From NCBI GenBank assembly GCA_029857955.1, contig JAOUFY010000005.1:1-64000 (forward strand): a stretch of DNA of 64,000 nucleotides, in the 5' to 3' direction. A model generated the notes under the pieces. It was not told the origin of the DNA and did not search any database. It saw only the letters and a list, made by a program, of their open reading frames with translations. Positions within the stretch are counted from its first letter, which is position 1. Every line of letters begins with the position of its first letter. Source of the stretch: Spirochaetia bacterium. Lineage in GTDB: Bacteria; Spirochaetota; Leptospiria; Turneriellales; JAOUFE01. Below are positions 16,442 through 25,270 of the stretch, piece after piece. A program made the position numbers and the translations under genes.

Positions 16442-16789
16442 TTAATTTTTTGAATTTTTTAAAGCTTTATAACTTTCTTGAAAAAGCAATTCAAGTTCGT
16501 CGATCACGCTTTTTTTATCGCGTCCCTTGAGTAAATGAGCAGATAAAAGCTCCGAGGTTTGATTTAATATGCCCATTGGCTCTATCATCGGATAAGTTTT
16601 TTTTAATCTTTTAATTGCGGCGATGACAGATTCTTCATCAGGTCGATCGATGTTTTGCGGCTCCTTGGCAACCTCAGCATTTTCAGAGTTTTTTTCATAT
16701 AAATAGCCGGCAAAATTTACAACAGCTTTTTGATCGTCTTCATTTAAAGAGTTAAAAATTTTCAGAAGTTGTTTTTCGCGTGATTTCAT
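16442..16789 (-). CDS. Small helical protein of unknown function
   Basis: 115 residues, predicted mostly helical and charged, with no signal or membrane segment. The N-terminal part (KIFNSLNEDDQKAVVNFAGY) resembles short proteins found beside carbon-starvation genes in other bacteria, but I cannot name a family. Its stop codon abuts the cstA stop in a tail-to-tail arrangement. No clear ribosome site precedes ATG 16789. It might act as a small cytoplasmic regulator, which is speculation. Confidence 0.55.
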   Translation of the reverse strand: MKSREKQLLKIFNSLNEDDQKAVVNFAGYLYEKNSENAEVAKEPQNIDRPDEESVIAAIKRLKKTYPMIEPMGILNQTSELLSAHLLKGRDKKSVIDELELLFQESYKALKNSKN

Positions 16790-16865
16790 TTTCGTACGAC
16801 CATGTTGCGGACACTATCATTCTTGATTTATAAAGGTAAACAAAGAATTATTTTTAAATTTTAAA

Positions 16866-17001
16866 GGGGCATAGCACGCCCCACGCTTCAACCGCAGGGT
16901 ATTTTCGGCGGGCTTATCTAAAAAATACGGATATTACGTTTTCAGGTTTCTTGTACTTTTTTAGACAACCCCTGCAAACCATCTACGGTTTACGCTACCC
17001 C
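16866..17001 (+). repeat. R4 two-hairpin element, copy 2 (extended)
   Basis: Hairpin 1 is GGGGC (16866-16870) with GCCCC (16878-16882). The second stem is long: TCTAAAAAATAC (16917-16928) faces GTACTTTTTTAGA (16953-16965). The CAACCCC tail ends at 16972. A further hairpin, AAACC/GGTTT (16976-16991), again ends in ACCCC at 17001. The order matches the other R4 copies but the second stem is a different sequence. Confidence 0.6.
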
Positions 17002-17082
17002 ACGCGTATATTCCTTTGGCAGACTCAATTTTAGCCTTAATTTCGAAAAAAATGAGGGTGGCAATTTTGTGAAATATTGTAC

Positions 17083-17131
17083 TTAGAGAGCACCCCAAAA
17101 CCCATCCATGGATTTTGCGACGCGCTCTTAA
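17083..17131. mobile_element. R3 inverted-repeat element, short copy
   Basis: 49 bases from TTAGAGAGCACCCCAAAA to the roughly inverted GACGCGCTCTTAA. The left end matches the start of the 156-base R3 copy after rlpA (TTAGAGAGC, then CCCAAAACCCAT). It looks like an internally deleted version. It lies about 80 bases before the rlpA start. Confidence 0.65.
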
Positions 17132-17209
17132 ATAAAATACGATGGTTTTTTTTATTTAAAGTTTTTGTTAAAATAAAACACTTGAATTTTCTGTTAAAAA
17201 ACCGACGAT

Positions 17210-18181
17210 ATGAATATGAAAGGTATATTTAAATTTTTTTCAATTGCAGCTATTTTAATTATATATTCCTGCGGCAGTTTTCAAACAAAAAGTAATAATT
17301 CACTTGCGAAAAAAACCGGTGACAGCAATGATGAGTTTTTTGACGATGAAACTCCTTCTTTCTTCTCAGGTAAGCCGAAAAAAACAGACAAGGCCGGCGA
17401 GATAAAAAAAACTGATAATATGGGTAAAGAAGCGAAATTTGAAAAAACGGAACTTTCTTCCGGTAATGCCAAGTCCAGTGAATTTAAAGAAGCTGATACC
17501 ATAACAGATGTTGCCCGCGGATACGCTTCGTGGTACGGTAAAGAGTTGCAAAACAAACCAACGGCAAGCGGAGACTTGTTTGACATGAATAAATTTACTG
17601 CTGCACATAGAACTTTCCCCATGGGTTCTCTTGTACTGGTACGAAATCTGGAAAACGGCAAAAAAAAACTGGTACGTATCAATGACCGAGGTCCATATGT
17701 AGACGGAAGGGTCATTGATGTAAGTTACGCTGTAGCGCGCGATCTGGGGTTTGCCGAAAAAGGAGTTGCGCGGGTTGAAGTCGAGCTTATTGAGAAAAGT
17801 GAAAATAATTTTATTGCAAAGTCCGAAAATGATAACGCTGAGGTTAAAGAAGATCCATCAAATGAATCCGTAAACGAAAGTGATGATGTAGCTGGAGAAG
17901 ATGTCGAAAAGCTCTCAGATAAAGACGGCTATACTTTTCACGATGGAATTCGTCCTCAAAATTATACGGTTCGTACCGGGGCGTTTAAAGTTTCACAAAA
18001 TGCTGAAAAGTACAAAGAACATCTGGAAGATAAATATAACGTAAACGCTTTTATTGGTAAAAAAGGAAAGTGGAATTTTGTCTGGATAGGGGATTTTGAA
18101 AATAAAGATAAAGCCGAGAAATTTTACCATAAATTAAAAACTGATGGTCTGGATGTGATTACCCCTAAAAAAGTCCCTTAG
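17210..18181 (+). CDS. rlpA: RlpA-like lipoprotein (septal/peptidoglycan lytic transglycosylase family)
   Basis: 323 residues. A lipoprotein signal ends in YSC (Cys about 21), followed by a low-complexity Lys/Glu linker. The RlpA double-psi beta-barrel follows at about 100-195 (ASWYGKELQNKPTASGD, then INDRGPYVDGRVIDVS with the conserved Asp). An acidic linker leads to a C-terminal SPOR domain (about 250-320), which binds denuded septal glycan. RlpA cleaves such glycans at cell separation. Start ATG 17210 or 17216 cannot be separated. R3 elements flank the gene, and the TAG stop lies inside the left end of the downstream copy. Confidence 0.92.
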   Translation: MNMKGIFKFFSIAAILIIYSCGSFQTKSNNSLAKKTGDSNDEFFDDETPSFFSGKPKKTDKAGEIKKTDNMGKEAKFEKTELSSGNAKSSEFKEADTITDVARGYASWYGKELQNKPTASGDLFDMNKFTAAHRTFPMGSLVLVRNLENGKKKLVRINDRGPYVDGRVIDVSYAVARDLGFAEKGVARVEVELIEKSENNFIAKSENDNAEVKEDPSNESVNESDDVAGEDVEKLSDKDGYTFHDGIRPQNYTVRTGAFKVSQNAEKYKEHLEDKYNVNAFIGKKGKWNFVWIGDFENKDKAEKFYHKLKTDGLDVITPKKVP

Positions 18182-18333
18182 AGAGCGTCCCAAAACCCAT
18201 GTATGAATTTTGAGGCGCACGCTTTTTGCGAACAAAGTCCGCAAAAAGCTACATTTTTGTGCGCTTAGCTCATAAAATGCCGGTACATCCCTGTACCGCA
18301 AGAGCGCGCCCAAGTTTTGGGACGCGCTCTTAA
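18178..18333. mobile_element. R3 inverted-repeat element, full copy
   Basis: 156 bases with ends TTAGAGAGCGTCCCAAAAC on the left and, read inward from the right, TTAAGAGCGCGTCCCAAAAC. Inside are two more hairpins: GCTTTTTGCG/CGCAAAAAGC (about 18220-18249) and CGGTAC/GTACCG (about 18281-18298). There is no open frame. It has the form of a MITE. The first four bases include the rlpA stop codon. In RNA the ends could form a strong terminator-like stem between rlpA and purM. Confidence 0.75.
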
Positions 18334-18431
18334 TAAAAAGGCAGGAACAAAACCCCTGCTAATTATTTTGGTTCAACCTGAAGTCAGACGATGAGGGTCA
18401 GGTTTTAGATTGTTTGTTATAAGGGGAAGAA

Positions 18432-19463
18432 GTGGATTATAAAAAAGCCGGCGTAGATACTATCAAAGCACAAAGCTATATAAAAACTCTAAAAGAAAAC
18501 ATTACAGCAACTCATAAAAAATCAGCTTACGGCAGCGTCATGGATAATTTTGGCGGCTTTGCCGGAATTTTTAATACTTCACCGGATTTAAAAGACTGTC
18601 ATCTGGTTGCTTCGACCGACGGCGTTGGAACTAAAATAGAACTTGCCAGACGTTTTAAATATTACGATGGACTTGGAAGCGATCTTTTGGCCATGTGCAT
18701 CAATGACTTATATTGCGTTGGCGCAACACCGCTTTTTTTTCTCGACTACATTGCCTGCGGCAAACTTGACGATAGCTGGTATTTTCCTGTGATGAAAAGC
18801 ATTGCATCAGCCTGCGAAAAAGTGTCAATCGCATTGCTTGGCGGCGAAACAGCTGAACATCCCGGCGTTATGGAAGACGATCATATAGATATGGCCGGTT
18901 TTATTGTCGGCGCTGTTCATCCTGATCGTGTTTTACCTGCCCTAGATAAAATTGTGCCCGGCGATATCCTCTACGGGTTTTCATCTTCTGGTCTTCACAG
19001 TAACGGATTTTCTCTCGTTCGCAAAGTTCTGGAACAAATTCAAAATGATGATAAATCTTTATACGAAAAAATCACCGGCGACATAAACTGGGTTAAAGAA
19101 AAGTTGTTGGTTCCAACAAAGATTTATGATTTTATGCCGAAACTGCAAAAAGAAGCAACGATAAAAGCTCTGGCTCATATTACCGGCGGCGGTATTTATG
19201 AAAATCTGCCCAGAGTGCTGCCAGAAAATACAGCGGCAGTAATTGATAAACCAAATGTTTTTCAACATGAAATTTTTGATATAATAGGTAAATATGTAAA
19301 ACCTCAAGATATGTACCACGCTTTTAACATGGGTATCGGCATGATCGCCGTTGCGGATGAAGGTCAGAGATCGATCATGGAAAATTATGGCGCAAGGATC
19401 ATTGGCCGTCTTGAAAAAACCAGTTTGGAAAAACACGTTATTATTTCAGGTATTGATACATAG
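18432..19463 (+). CDS. purM: Phosphoribosylformylglycinamidine cyclo-ligase (AIR synthetase)
   Basis: 343 residues, normal for PurM. The hallmark segments are present: YGSVMDNFGGFAGIF, STDGVGTKIELARRF, MCINDLYCVGATPLFFLDYI, LLGGETAEHPGVM and FSSSGLHSNGFSLVRKV. It catalyses the ATP-dependent ring closure of FGAM to AIR in purine synthesis, in the cytoplasm. The start is GTG 18432, supported by AAGGGGAAG. Its 3' end overlaps the converging lipoprotein gene by 23 bases. Not in a purine operon here. Confidence 0.97.
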   Translation: MDYKKAGVDTIKAQSYIKTLKENITATHKKSAYGSVMDNFGGFAGIFNTSPDLKDCHLVASTDGVGTKIELARRFKYYDGLGSDLLAMCINDLYCVGATPLFFLDYIACGKLDDSWYFPVMKSIASACEKVSIALLGGETAEHPGVMEDDHIDMAGFIVGAVHPDRVLPALDKIVPGDILYGFSSSGLHSNGFSLVRKVLEQIQNDDKSLYEKITGDINWVKEKLLVPTKIYDFMPKLQKEATIKALAHITGGGIYENLPRVLPENTAAVIDKPNVFQHEIFDIIGKYVKPQDMYHAFNMGIGMIAVADEGQRSIMENYGARIIGRLEKTSLEKHVIISGIDT

Positions 19464-19836
19464 CCCCGGATAAAACGTATAATTTTACCTGAAATTTTGA
19501 AGGCGTATCGCCTTCGTGATGCGATACGCTCCAGTTGTCATTTGCCCTGTAGATTGTGTTTAGTATAATTCCGTCAGCGCCCAGTTTGGCTGCTTTTTTC
19601 GCCATTAAATTTAAAATCATTTCTCTTTTATAAGCTGAATTATACTTAATCGAAAGTTCGCCAATAATGAGGTGTTTTTTTTCGGGTTTAGAGTACGAAA
19701 CAACGATGTCTTCAACTTTGGTTATTTTGGTTTCATGAGAAACGTTGTACATACGTTCATCTACGCTCATGCACGAATGTAAAATTGTCAGAGCAAAAAG
19801 AATAATTAGAATTTTTTTACAAGATTTCGTGAACAT
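19441..19836 (-). CDS. Predicted small lipoprotein of unknown function
   Basis: 131 residues. The signal peptide ends in ILHSC (Cys about 22), a lipobox, so membrane anchoring is expected. The mature part contains MAKKAAKLGADGIILN, a pattern shared with several small periplasmic families with a ferredoxin-like fold (YbjQ-like heavy-metal-binding or DUF4156-like), but the match is too weak to name one. It converges on purM with a 23-base overlap of coding ends. Confidence 0.65.
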   Translation of the reverse strand: MFTKSCKKILIILFALTILHSCMSVDERMYNVSHETKITKVEDIVVSYSKPEKKHLIIGELSIKYNSAYKREMILNLMAKKAAKLGADGIILNTIYRANDNWSVSHHEGDTPSKFQVKLYVLSGAMYQYLK

Positions 19837-19957
19837 TTAATTACATCAACTTTTGTATTTGAAGTTGACACGGACACCTTTTTTAGGCTAAACCTGTGAA
19901 ATTTGTATATTTAAATTATAGATAAATTAAAAAACATTTATTGATGGATGGAGAAAA

Positions 19958-20713
19958 ATGAAAAAAATATTATTATACATTGCAAGGTTCATGATAACAC
20001 AATATTTTCTGTTTATTGCTGTAAATGTATACGCACAATCTGCTCATGAAATCATTCAAAGAGTAGATTCAAATCAGGAATTTAACAGCCAGAAATTTGC
20101 CATGCAGATGACCATTGAAAAAGGCAGTCAAAAACTTGTGAAGACCCTTGCCGGCTATGGAAAAAACCGCGGAGAATATTCTTTTATGGAATTTACCAAT
20201 ACGGAAGACAGGGGCGTTAAATATCTTAAAATTAAAGATGAGCTATGGATTTATTTTCCTGATGCCGACGACATTATGAAAATTTCAGGTCACATGCTTC
20301 GTCAGGGAATGATGGGCAGCGATATTTCATACGAAGACATGATGCGCCGTGAAGAGCTGGATAAAACCTATGAGGTTAAATTAACCGGTTCGGAAAAAGT
20401 CCACGGTGTAGATTGTTTTGTAATTGAAATGAACGCTAAAATTAAAGATGCCCTTTATGCGCGTCAGATTATTTATGTAGACAAAAATACATATGTTCCT
20501 TTAAAAATTGAGATGTATGCAAAAGGCGATCGAATGTTGAAAACTATGGAGGAATTTAACATCGTGAAGTCCGGCAATCGTTATTATGCCAAAAAAATTG
20601 TCATTAAAGATTTACGTAAGAAAAACTCAAGTACTACGGTTGAAATTCAGGAATTGCAGTTTAACATCAATGTTCCAGACTCTGTTTTTACCCGTAGAAG
20701 TTTGAGAAAATAA
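19958..20713 (+). CDS. LolA-like outer membrane lipoprotein-sorting protein
   Basis: 251 residues with an N-terminal signal peptide ending in VYAQS. The mature region has the LolA-like half-barrel pattern of the extended lipoprotein-sorting family: repeated strands, the IKDELWIYFPDADDIMKISG core and the MDIQ-type C-terminal end (here EFNIV...DLRKKNSSTTVEIQ). Such proteins carry lipids or lipoproteins across the periplasm. GGAG precedes ATG 19958. It is the first gene of a run with a predicted barrel, an ABC ATPase and two FtsX-like permeases, which suggests one export path from inner to outer membrane. Confidence 0.85.
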   Translation: MKKILLYIARFMITQYFLFIAVNVYAQSAHEIIQRVDSNQEFNSQKFAMQMTIEKGSQKLVKTLAGYGKNRGEYSFMEFTNTEDRGVKYLKIKDELWIYFPDADDIMKISGHMLRQGMMGSDISYEDMMRREELDKTYEVKLTGSEKVHGVDCFVIEMNAKIKDALYARQIIYVDKNTYVPLKIEMYAKGDRMLKTMEEFNIVKSGNRYYAKKIVIKDLRKKNSSTTVEIQELQFNINVPDSVFTRRSLRK

Positions 20714-20770
20714 TATTGTTTTTACGGTTACGTTCTTCATTGCGAAATTGCTAAAAACAACGAGCTTGAT

Positions 20771-21919
20771 ATGTTTAAAAAATTATACCATCAAATTTTC
20801 CTGATTTTAGTCACATTCATTTTAACTATATTTTATGTAGAACCTGGTTTTGCTCAAGCCAATACGGAACCAGACGTAGAATTTAAGGCTGATCCATCAG
20901 CAAAAAAACCGGCTGAAGTTAAAATTTCAGGTCTTCTGCGAGAAGATGCATATTACATTCGTATGCCTGAGCCAGATGTGGTATCTGATCGAAAAGATCT
21001 TTTTGCCAATGTTCTTGAAACTCGTTTAATACTTGATCGTTCACGCGAAGACTGGAGTTTTTATGCCGACGGAAGGCTATATCTTTATGGAGGAGAAACT
21101 CAAAAAGCATACGGTACAACCAGACTTTCACTTATGCGGGTCATGATGAGATATTTTTCTCCGATTGGCGATTTTACCATCGGCAAGACATATGTTAATT
21201 TTGGAAATTCTGGTCTTTTTAATCCTTTTGAAATTGACAAGAAAATTCAAATGACAGATTTACAATATGCCCGTGAAGGTCTTTATGCTGCTGAATATTA
21301 TCTGCCCTGGCAGGATTTAAGCGGCGTAAAGATATACACTGGATTTAACGACGCTTTTGACTATAATCCCATGTTGGGGATTTCACCTTCATATCATTTA
21401 GGTAAATTTGATATTGGCGGAATTTACAATCATTCTGACATCGATAAAAATATTACCGGTTTTTATTTTAAAGGCGATGCCATTTTGGGTATTCAAGGTT
21501 CATGGGGAGCACATTTAAACGATAAATTAAAATATTCATATTCTGAAATTTCAGGCGGTATCGACTATAGTTTTTTTGAAGGAAAAATCGTCACGACACT
21601 GTTGTTTTACTACAATGAAAATGGGGCAGATGAATATAAAAAATACAAGGTATCGCCTGACTCATTTTTGTTGGCAAAGTATTATGGTTTTTTATCTGTT
21701 TCATGGTTGATTGATGAATTTTGGAGCGTTCAGTTGAATGCATTTATGAACTTGATTGATAACAGCGCAGTTATCATGCCGGTTGCAAGCTTTATCATCA
21801 CCAGCGGATTAAGCGTTACCTTACAGGTAAACATGGTAACAGCTAAAAAAGAGGCGGAATTTTCTCGCGATAAATCAGGCGATTTCAGCGCACTAATGCG
21901 GGTAGAAGGAAGATTTTAA
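20771..21919 (+). CDS. Predicted outer-membrane beta-barrel protein
   Basis: 382 residues with a signal peptide ending in GFAQA. The mature part is rich in alternating aromatic and polar strands with Tyr/Phe/Gly and ends in Phe (VEGRF), all features of outer-membrane barrels. No precise family was recognised. It is cotranscribed with the LolA-like gene upstream (57-base gap) and the ABC transporter genes downstream (54-base gap), so it may be the outer-membrane partner or product of that system. Comparable operons (LolA-like, barrel, MacB-like ABC) occur in other Gram-negatives. Confidence 0.75.
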   Translation: MFKKLYHQIFLILVTFILTIFYVEPGFAQANTEPDVEFKADPSAKKPAEVKISGLLREDAYYIRMPEPDVVSDRKDLFANVLETRLILDRSREDWSFYADGRLYLYGGETQKAYGTTRLSLMRVMMRYFSPIGDFTIGKTYVNFGNSGLFNPFEIDKKIQMTDLQYAREGLYAAEYYLPWQDLSGVKIYTGFNDAFDYNPMLGISPSYHLGKFDIGGIYNHSDIDKNITGFYFKGDAILGIQGSWGAHLNDKLKYSYSEISGGIDYSFFEGKIVTTLLFYYNENGADEYKKYKVSPDSFLLAKYYGFLSVSWLIDEFWSVQLNAFMNLIDNSAVIMPVASFIITSGLSVTLQVNMVTAKKEAEFSRDKSGDFSALMRVEGRF

Positions 21920-21973
21920 AGAAATTAATTTTGTCATATAAACACAGGGATTTAACAAATTAAGGAGTTAAAA

Positions 21974-22657
21974 ATGCTATTGGAAGTAAAAAGTTTAAAT
22001 AAAACATATCATACAGGAATTGTTGAATTTACAGCGTTAAAAAACATAAATCTTTCTGTGGAAAAAGGAGAGTTTACGGCATTTGCTGGTCCGTCAGGTT
22101 CGGGTAAAACAACTCTTTTAAACTGCATTGGCTGTCTTGACCGAGGAGAATCGGGGAGTATTTTGTTAGACGGCGTTGATCTTATGACAAAAAAAACAGT
22201 AGAATTGGCCCATGTTCGAAAAGAAAACTTTGGTTTTATTTTTCAAACCTATAACTTGTTTCCGGTATTAACAATTGCAGAAAATGTTGAAATGCCTTTG
22301 AAACTTTTGCAGAAAGAATCCCAGGAAGAAATCAATGAAAAAGTCATGAAGATGCTTTCAAAAGTTGGTTTAAGTGGTTATGAGAACCGACGGCCACTTG
22401 AACTTTCCGGAGGTCAACAACAAAGGGTTGCGGTTGCGCGTGCACTCATTAAAAAACCAAAATTAATTCTTGCCGATGAACCGACTGCAAATCTTGACTC
22501 TAAAACCGGCGAGTCCGTGGTAGAACTCATGAAAGAACTTAATGTAAATGAGGGTGTGACATTTCTTTTTTCAACACATGATTCTATGGTGATGAAGCGC
22601 GCATCAAAACTCTATGAGATTCACGACGGGCAGATAAAAGCAAGCCGAAAGAAATAG
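21974..22657 (+). CDS. ABC transporter ATPase, LolD/MacB type
   Basis: 227 residues. Walker A is GPSGSGKTT near 36-44, the Q-loop is FIFQTYNLFP, the signature is LSGGQQQRVAVARAL, and Walker B is LILADEPT followed by the H-loop FSTHD. The sequence places it in the MacB/LolD subfamily, which powers mechanotransmission or lipoprotein release rather than classical transport. AAGGAG precedes ATG 21974. Its partners are the two permeases directly downstream. Confidence 0.95.
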   Translation: MLLEVKSLNKTYHTGIVEFTALKNINLSVEKGEFTAFAGPSGSGKTTLLNCIGCLDRGESGSILLDGVDLMTKKTVELAHVRKENFGFIFQTYNLFPVLTIAENVEMPLKLLQKESQEEINEKVMKMLSKVGLSGYENRRPLELSGGQQQRVAVARALIKKPKLILADEPTANLDSKTGESVVELMKELNVNEGVTFLFSTHDSMVMKRASKLYEIHDGQIKASRKK

Positions 22658-22666
22658 GGGGATGGT

Positions 22667-23887
22667 ATGAAATATATATTACAGTTGGCGTTGAAAAATA
22701 TTTTAAGATCAAAGCGAAGAACCATATTGACGTTTATGATGCTGACGTTCGGGGTAACCGTTTATATGATCATGTCGAGCTTATATGCCGGAATCGACGA
22801 AGTTTCGTTTGATAACCTCGTTCAATTTGAAACCGGTCATGTAAAGATGCGGCATGTAAATTTCGACGAGGATCGACCTTTTAGTACTGACAATTTAATG
22901 ACTCAAAAAAAAGAAATATATGAAAAAATAAAAAAGCACAATTTTGTAAAAGGGGTTACCGACAGAATAAACCTGCTTGCAGAAATGGACAACGGCATCG
23001 ACTCTATGCCGGTTGTGATCGTAGGTTATGACCAAAGTACAGATAAAGACGTTTTTGAGCTGGCAAAATTCATCAGCAAGGGTAAAATGGAAAAAGATGG
23101 CGCCATCATTGGAGTTGATCTGGCAAAAGATATGGGGCTTGATATTGGCGATATCGCTAACCTGACTTTTCGAGATGTCAATGGAATGTATACAGCTCTG
23201 GATATTCCCGTTACCGCTCTTTTGTATTCGGGAGATCCAATGGCAAATAAAATGAAGATATTTATGAATATAGAAATTGTTCAAAAAAATATGGATACAG
23301 ATGCCTTTTCAGAAATTGCCGTTAAAACAGACAATATGTATAATGCAAACAAATATGCTGAAATTTTGCAAAAAGAAATATCCGAAGCCGATGTTAAAAG
23401 CTGGAAAACCCTTTCGTATGAATTTGCCAATGTGGTGAGCACCAAAAAAAAAGCCGGAAATTTTATTTTATTTGTGATTTTAATTATTGCTATGGTTGGC
23501 ATCATCAATACAATATTAATTTCAATATATGAAAAGAGACGTGAAATCGGAACTTTAAAAGCAATGGGAATGCTCGATAAAGAAGTGAGGAATTTATTTG
23601 TTGCAGAAGGTTTTATAATTGGATTTACAGGAAGCCTTTTTGGCCTTGTTTTTGGTACCATCGCGAATTTGTATTTCATTTACCACGGTCTCGATTTTAC
23701 CTCTATGATGGATCAAATGGGAAATATGGGAGCATCCATGGTCGGCGTCATGAAATCGGTCTGGGTTATTAAAGATTATTTTGTGATAACTTTTCTGGCT
23801 ACCGCCGCAAGTATATTTGCCAGTTACTATCCTGCAAAAAAAGTCATGGATATGCAGCCTGTAGATTGTCTAAGGACAGTTCAGTGA
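22667..23887 (+). CDS. FtsX-like ABC permease (LolC/E or MacB type), first
   Basis: 406 residues with the standard arrangement: one N-terminal transmembrane helix after a basic lead-in (ALKNILRSKRRTILTFMMLT), a large periplasmic domain (about 50-265), then three helices containing the FtsX motif (EKRREIGTLKAMGMLDKEV). GGGGGATGGT precedes the ATG, 9 bases after the ATPase gene. With the next gene it would make a heterodimeric permease driven by the upstream ATPase. Confidence 0.92.
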   Translation: MKYILQLALKNILRSKRRTILTFMMLTFGVTVYMIMSSLYAGIDEVSFDNLVQFETGHVKMRHVNFDEDRPFSTDNLMTQKKEIYEKIKKHNFVKGVTDRINLLAEMDNGIDSMPVVIVGYDQSTDKDVFELAKFISKGKMEKDGAIIGVDLAKDMGLDIGDIANLTFRDVNGMYTALDIPVTALLYSGDPMANKMKIFMNIEIVQKNMDTDAFSEIAVKTDNMYNANKYAEILQKEISEADVKSWKTLSYEFANVVSTKKKAGNFILFVILIIAMVGIINTILISIYEKRREIGTLKAMGMLDKEVRNLFVAEGFIIGFTGSLFGLVFGTIANLYFIYHGLDFTSMMDQMGNMGASMVGVMKSVWVIKDYFVITFLATAASIFASYYPAKKVMDMQPVDCLRTVQ

Positions 23888-23932
23888 TTCAATATTTTAG
23901 GGTTCATTATAACAGGACTCAGGGGGATTACA

Positions 23933-25135
23933 ATGTTTTTAAAATTTGCATTTAGAAATTTACTTAGAAATAAAAAACGAACGTTTACCAGCGCCTTGTC
24001 TGTATTTGCAGCAGCCATGCTGGTCGGATTTGGGTATGGATGGGTCAACGGCGTAATAAGTCTTTACTCGGAAGGTTTTATAAAATACCAGACGGGCAAT
24101 GTTCGTGTAGTGACGCAAGGGTATGAAAGCCGCGAGAAATTTATGCCTGTTGATGAAGTGATCACAAATGCCGATGAAATTGCAGCAAAGATACGAAAAA
24201 TTAACGGGGTCAGTTCCGTTGAAGAACGGATTCGTTTTGGTATCTTGATGGGAAAAGACGATAACACCGTTTCTGCCGTAGGCATGGGACTTGACGTTAA
24301 AAATAATTCGTTTGAATTTGCAGACAAGATGATCGAAGGCGGTATACAAGAACATGGAATTTATCTTGGCGTAAGACTTGCCGAGAGTCTTCGATTAAAA
24401 GTAGGTGAAGAAATATTGATTGCGTCGAAAACATCACAGGGCGGGCTAAACGGAATCAAGGTAAAAGTCGCTGGAATTTTTAAAATGAAGATGGCATCAT
24501 TTGACAAGCATTTTTTCTTTTTAAATCTGGCCGACGCTAAAAAACTTTTAAAAATCCAAAATGGTTCGACTGAAATTTATGCTTTTACCAAAAACGTGGA
24601 AGATTCCCAAAAGCTTGGCGAGCAAATTAAATCAGTTGCTGGCGAGGGATTGTCGGTTAAAACCTATAGCGAACAAATGGGAGGTCTTGATGAAATTTTA
24701 AAAATGATGAAGTCGATATTCTTGTTTATTGAAATTGCCATTCTTGCTCTGGCATGTTTTGTGATCATCAATACAATGGTCATGGCAATTTTTGAACGAA
24801 TGCGTGAAATTGGTACGCTGAAAGCGCTTGGTTTTACAGAGAGAGATCTTTTTGTTATTTTCACGGGAGAAGGCGCGATGATAGGAATTCTTGGCGGAAT
24901 TCCCGGTGCGCTGATTGGTTTTATTGGAATTTACATATGGAGCAAAACTGGAGTAAATCTTGAGGGGATGTTAAAAGATGTTGAGTTGCCCATTGAATAT
25001 GTCATTCACCCGATGCTGTCGATCATTGATATTTTTGGTGTACTTGCATTGGCAACAATTGTGCCGATCATTTCATCAATGATTCCTGCCAGATACATAC
25101 GGCGTTATTTGCCGTCTCAAGCCCTGCGCATGTAA
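23933..25135 (+). CDS. FtsX-like ABC permease (LolC/E or MacB type), second
   Basis: 400 residues with the same topology as its neighbour (basic start FRNLLRNKKRTFTSALSVFA, periplasmic domain, FtsX motif FERMREIGTLKALGFTERD, two more helices). It is clearly a paralogue of the preceding gene. GGGGGATTACA precedes ATG 23933. It is the last gene of the operon; a hairpin at 25157-25181 follows. The substrate may be a lipoprotein, lipid or other amphiphile handed to the LolA-like protein. Confidence 0.92.
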   Translation: MFLKFAFRNLLRNKKRTFTSALSVFAAAMLVGFGYGWVNGVISLYSEGFIKYQTGNVRVVTQGYESREKFMPVDEVITNADEIAAKIRKINGVSSVEERIRFGILMGKDDNTVSAVGMGLDVKNNSFEFADKMIEGGIQEHGIYLGVRLAESLRLKVGEEILIASKTSQGGLNGIKVKVAGIFKMKMASFDKHFFFLNLADAKKLLKIQNGSTEIYAFTKNVEDSQKLGEQIKSVAGEGLSVKTYSEQMGGLDEILKMMKSIFLFIEIAILALACFVIINTMVMAIFERMREIGTLKALGFTERDLFVIFTGEGAMIGILGGIPGALIGFIGIYIWSKTGVNLEGMLKDVELPIEYVIHPMLSIIDIFGVLALATIVPIISSMIPARYIRRYLPSQALRM

Positions 25136-25156
25136 ATTAAACTCAGTAAGGATATA

Positions 25157-25181
25157 ATAAACTACTTATGATATAGTTTAT
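25157..25181. terminator. AT-rich hairpin between converging genes
   Basis: ATAAACTA (25157-25164) pairs perfectly with TAGTTTAT (25174-25181) around a nine-base loop. It lies between the permease stop and the SDR stop, a position where a bidirectional terminator is expected. The stem is AT-only and there is no clear U-run, so strength is uncertain. Confidence 0.4.
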
Positions 25182-25270
25182 AAGTCTGTGAGTAGGAATC
25201 TAAAAATTTAATTTTAACTCCAAAAGTACGAAAGAGGACATAAAAATTGAAGAAAAAATTTAAAAATATT

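Larger units (their letters stand above)
16790..17209. other. Gene-free stretch with R4 and R3 elements
   Basis: About 420 bases between two divergent genes without a credible coding frame. It contains the extended R4 copy (16866-17001), an AT-rich segment and the short R3 element (17083-17131). The last 75 bases before rlpA are very AT-rich and presumably carry its promoter; no unambiguous -35/-10 pair was assigned. Confidence 0.6.
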
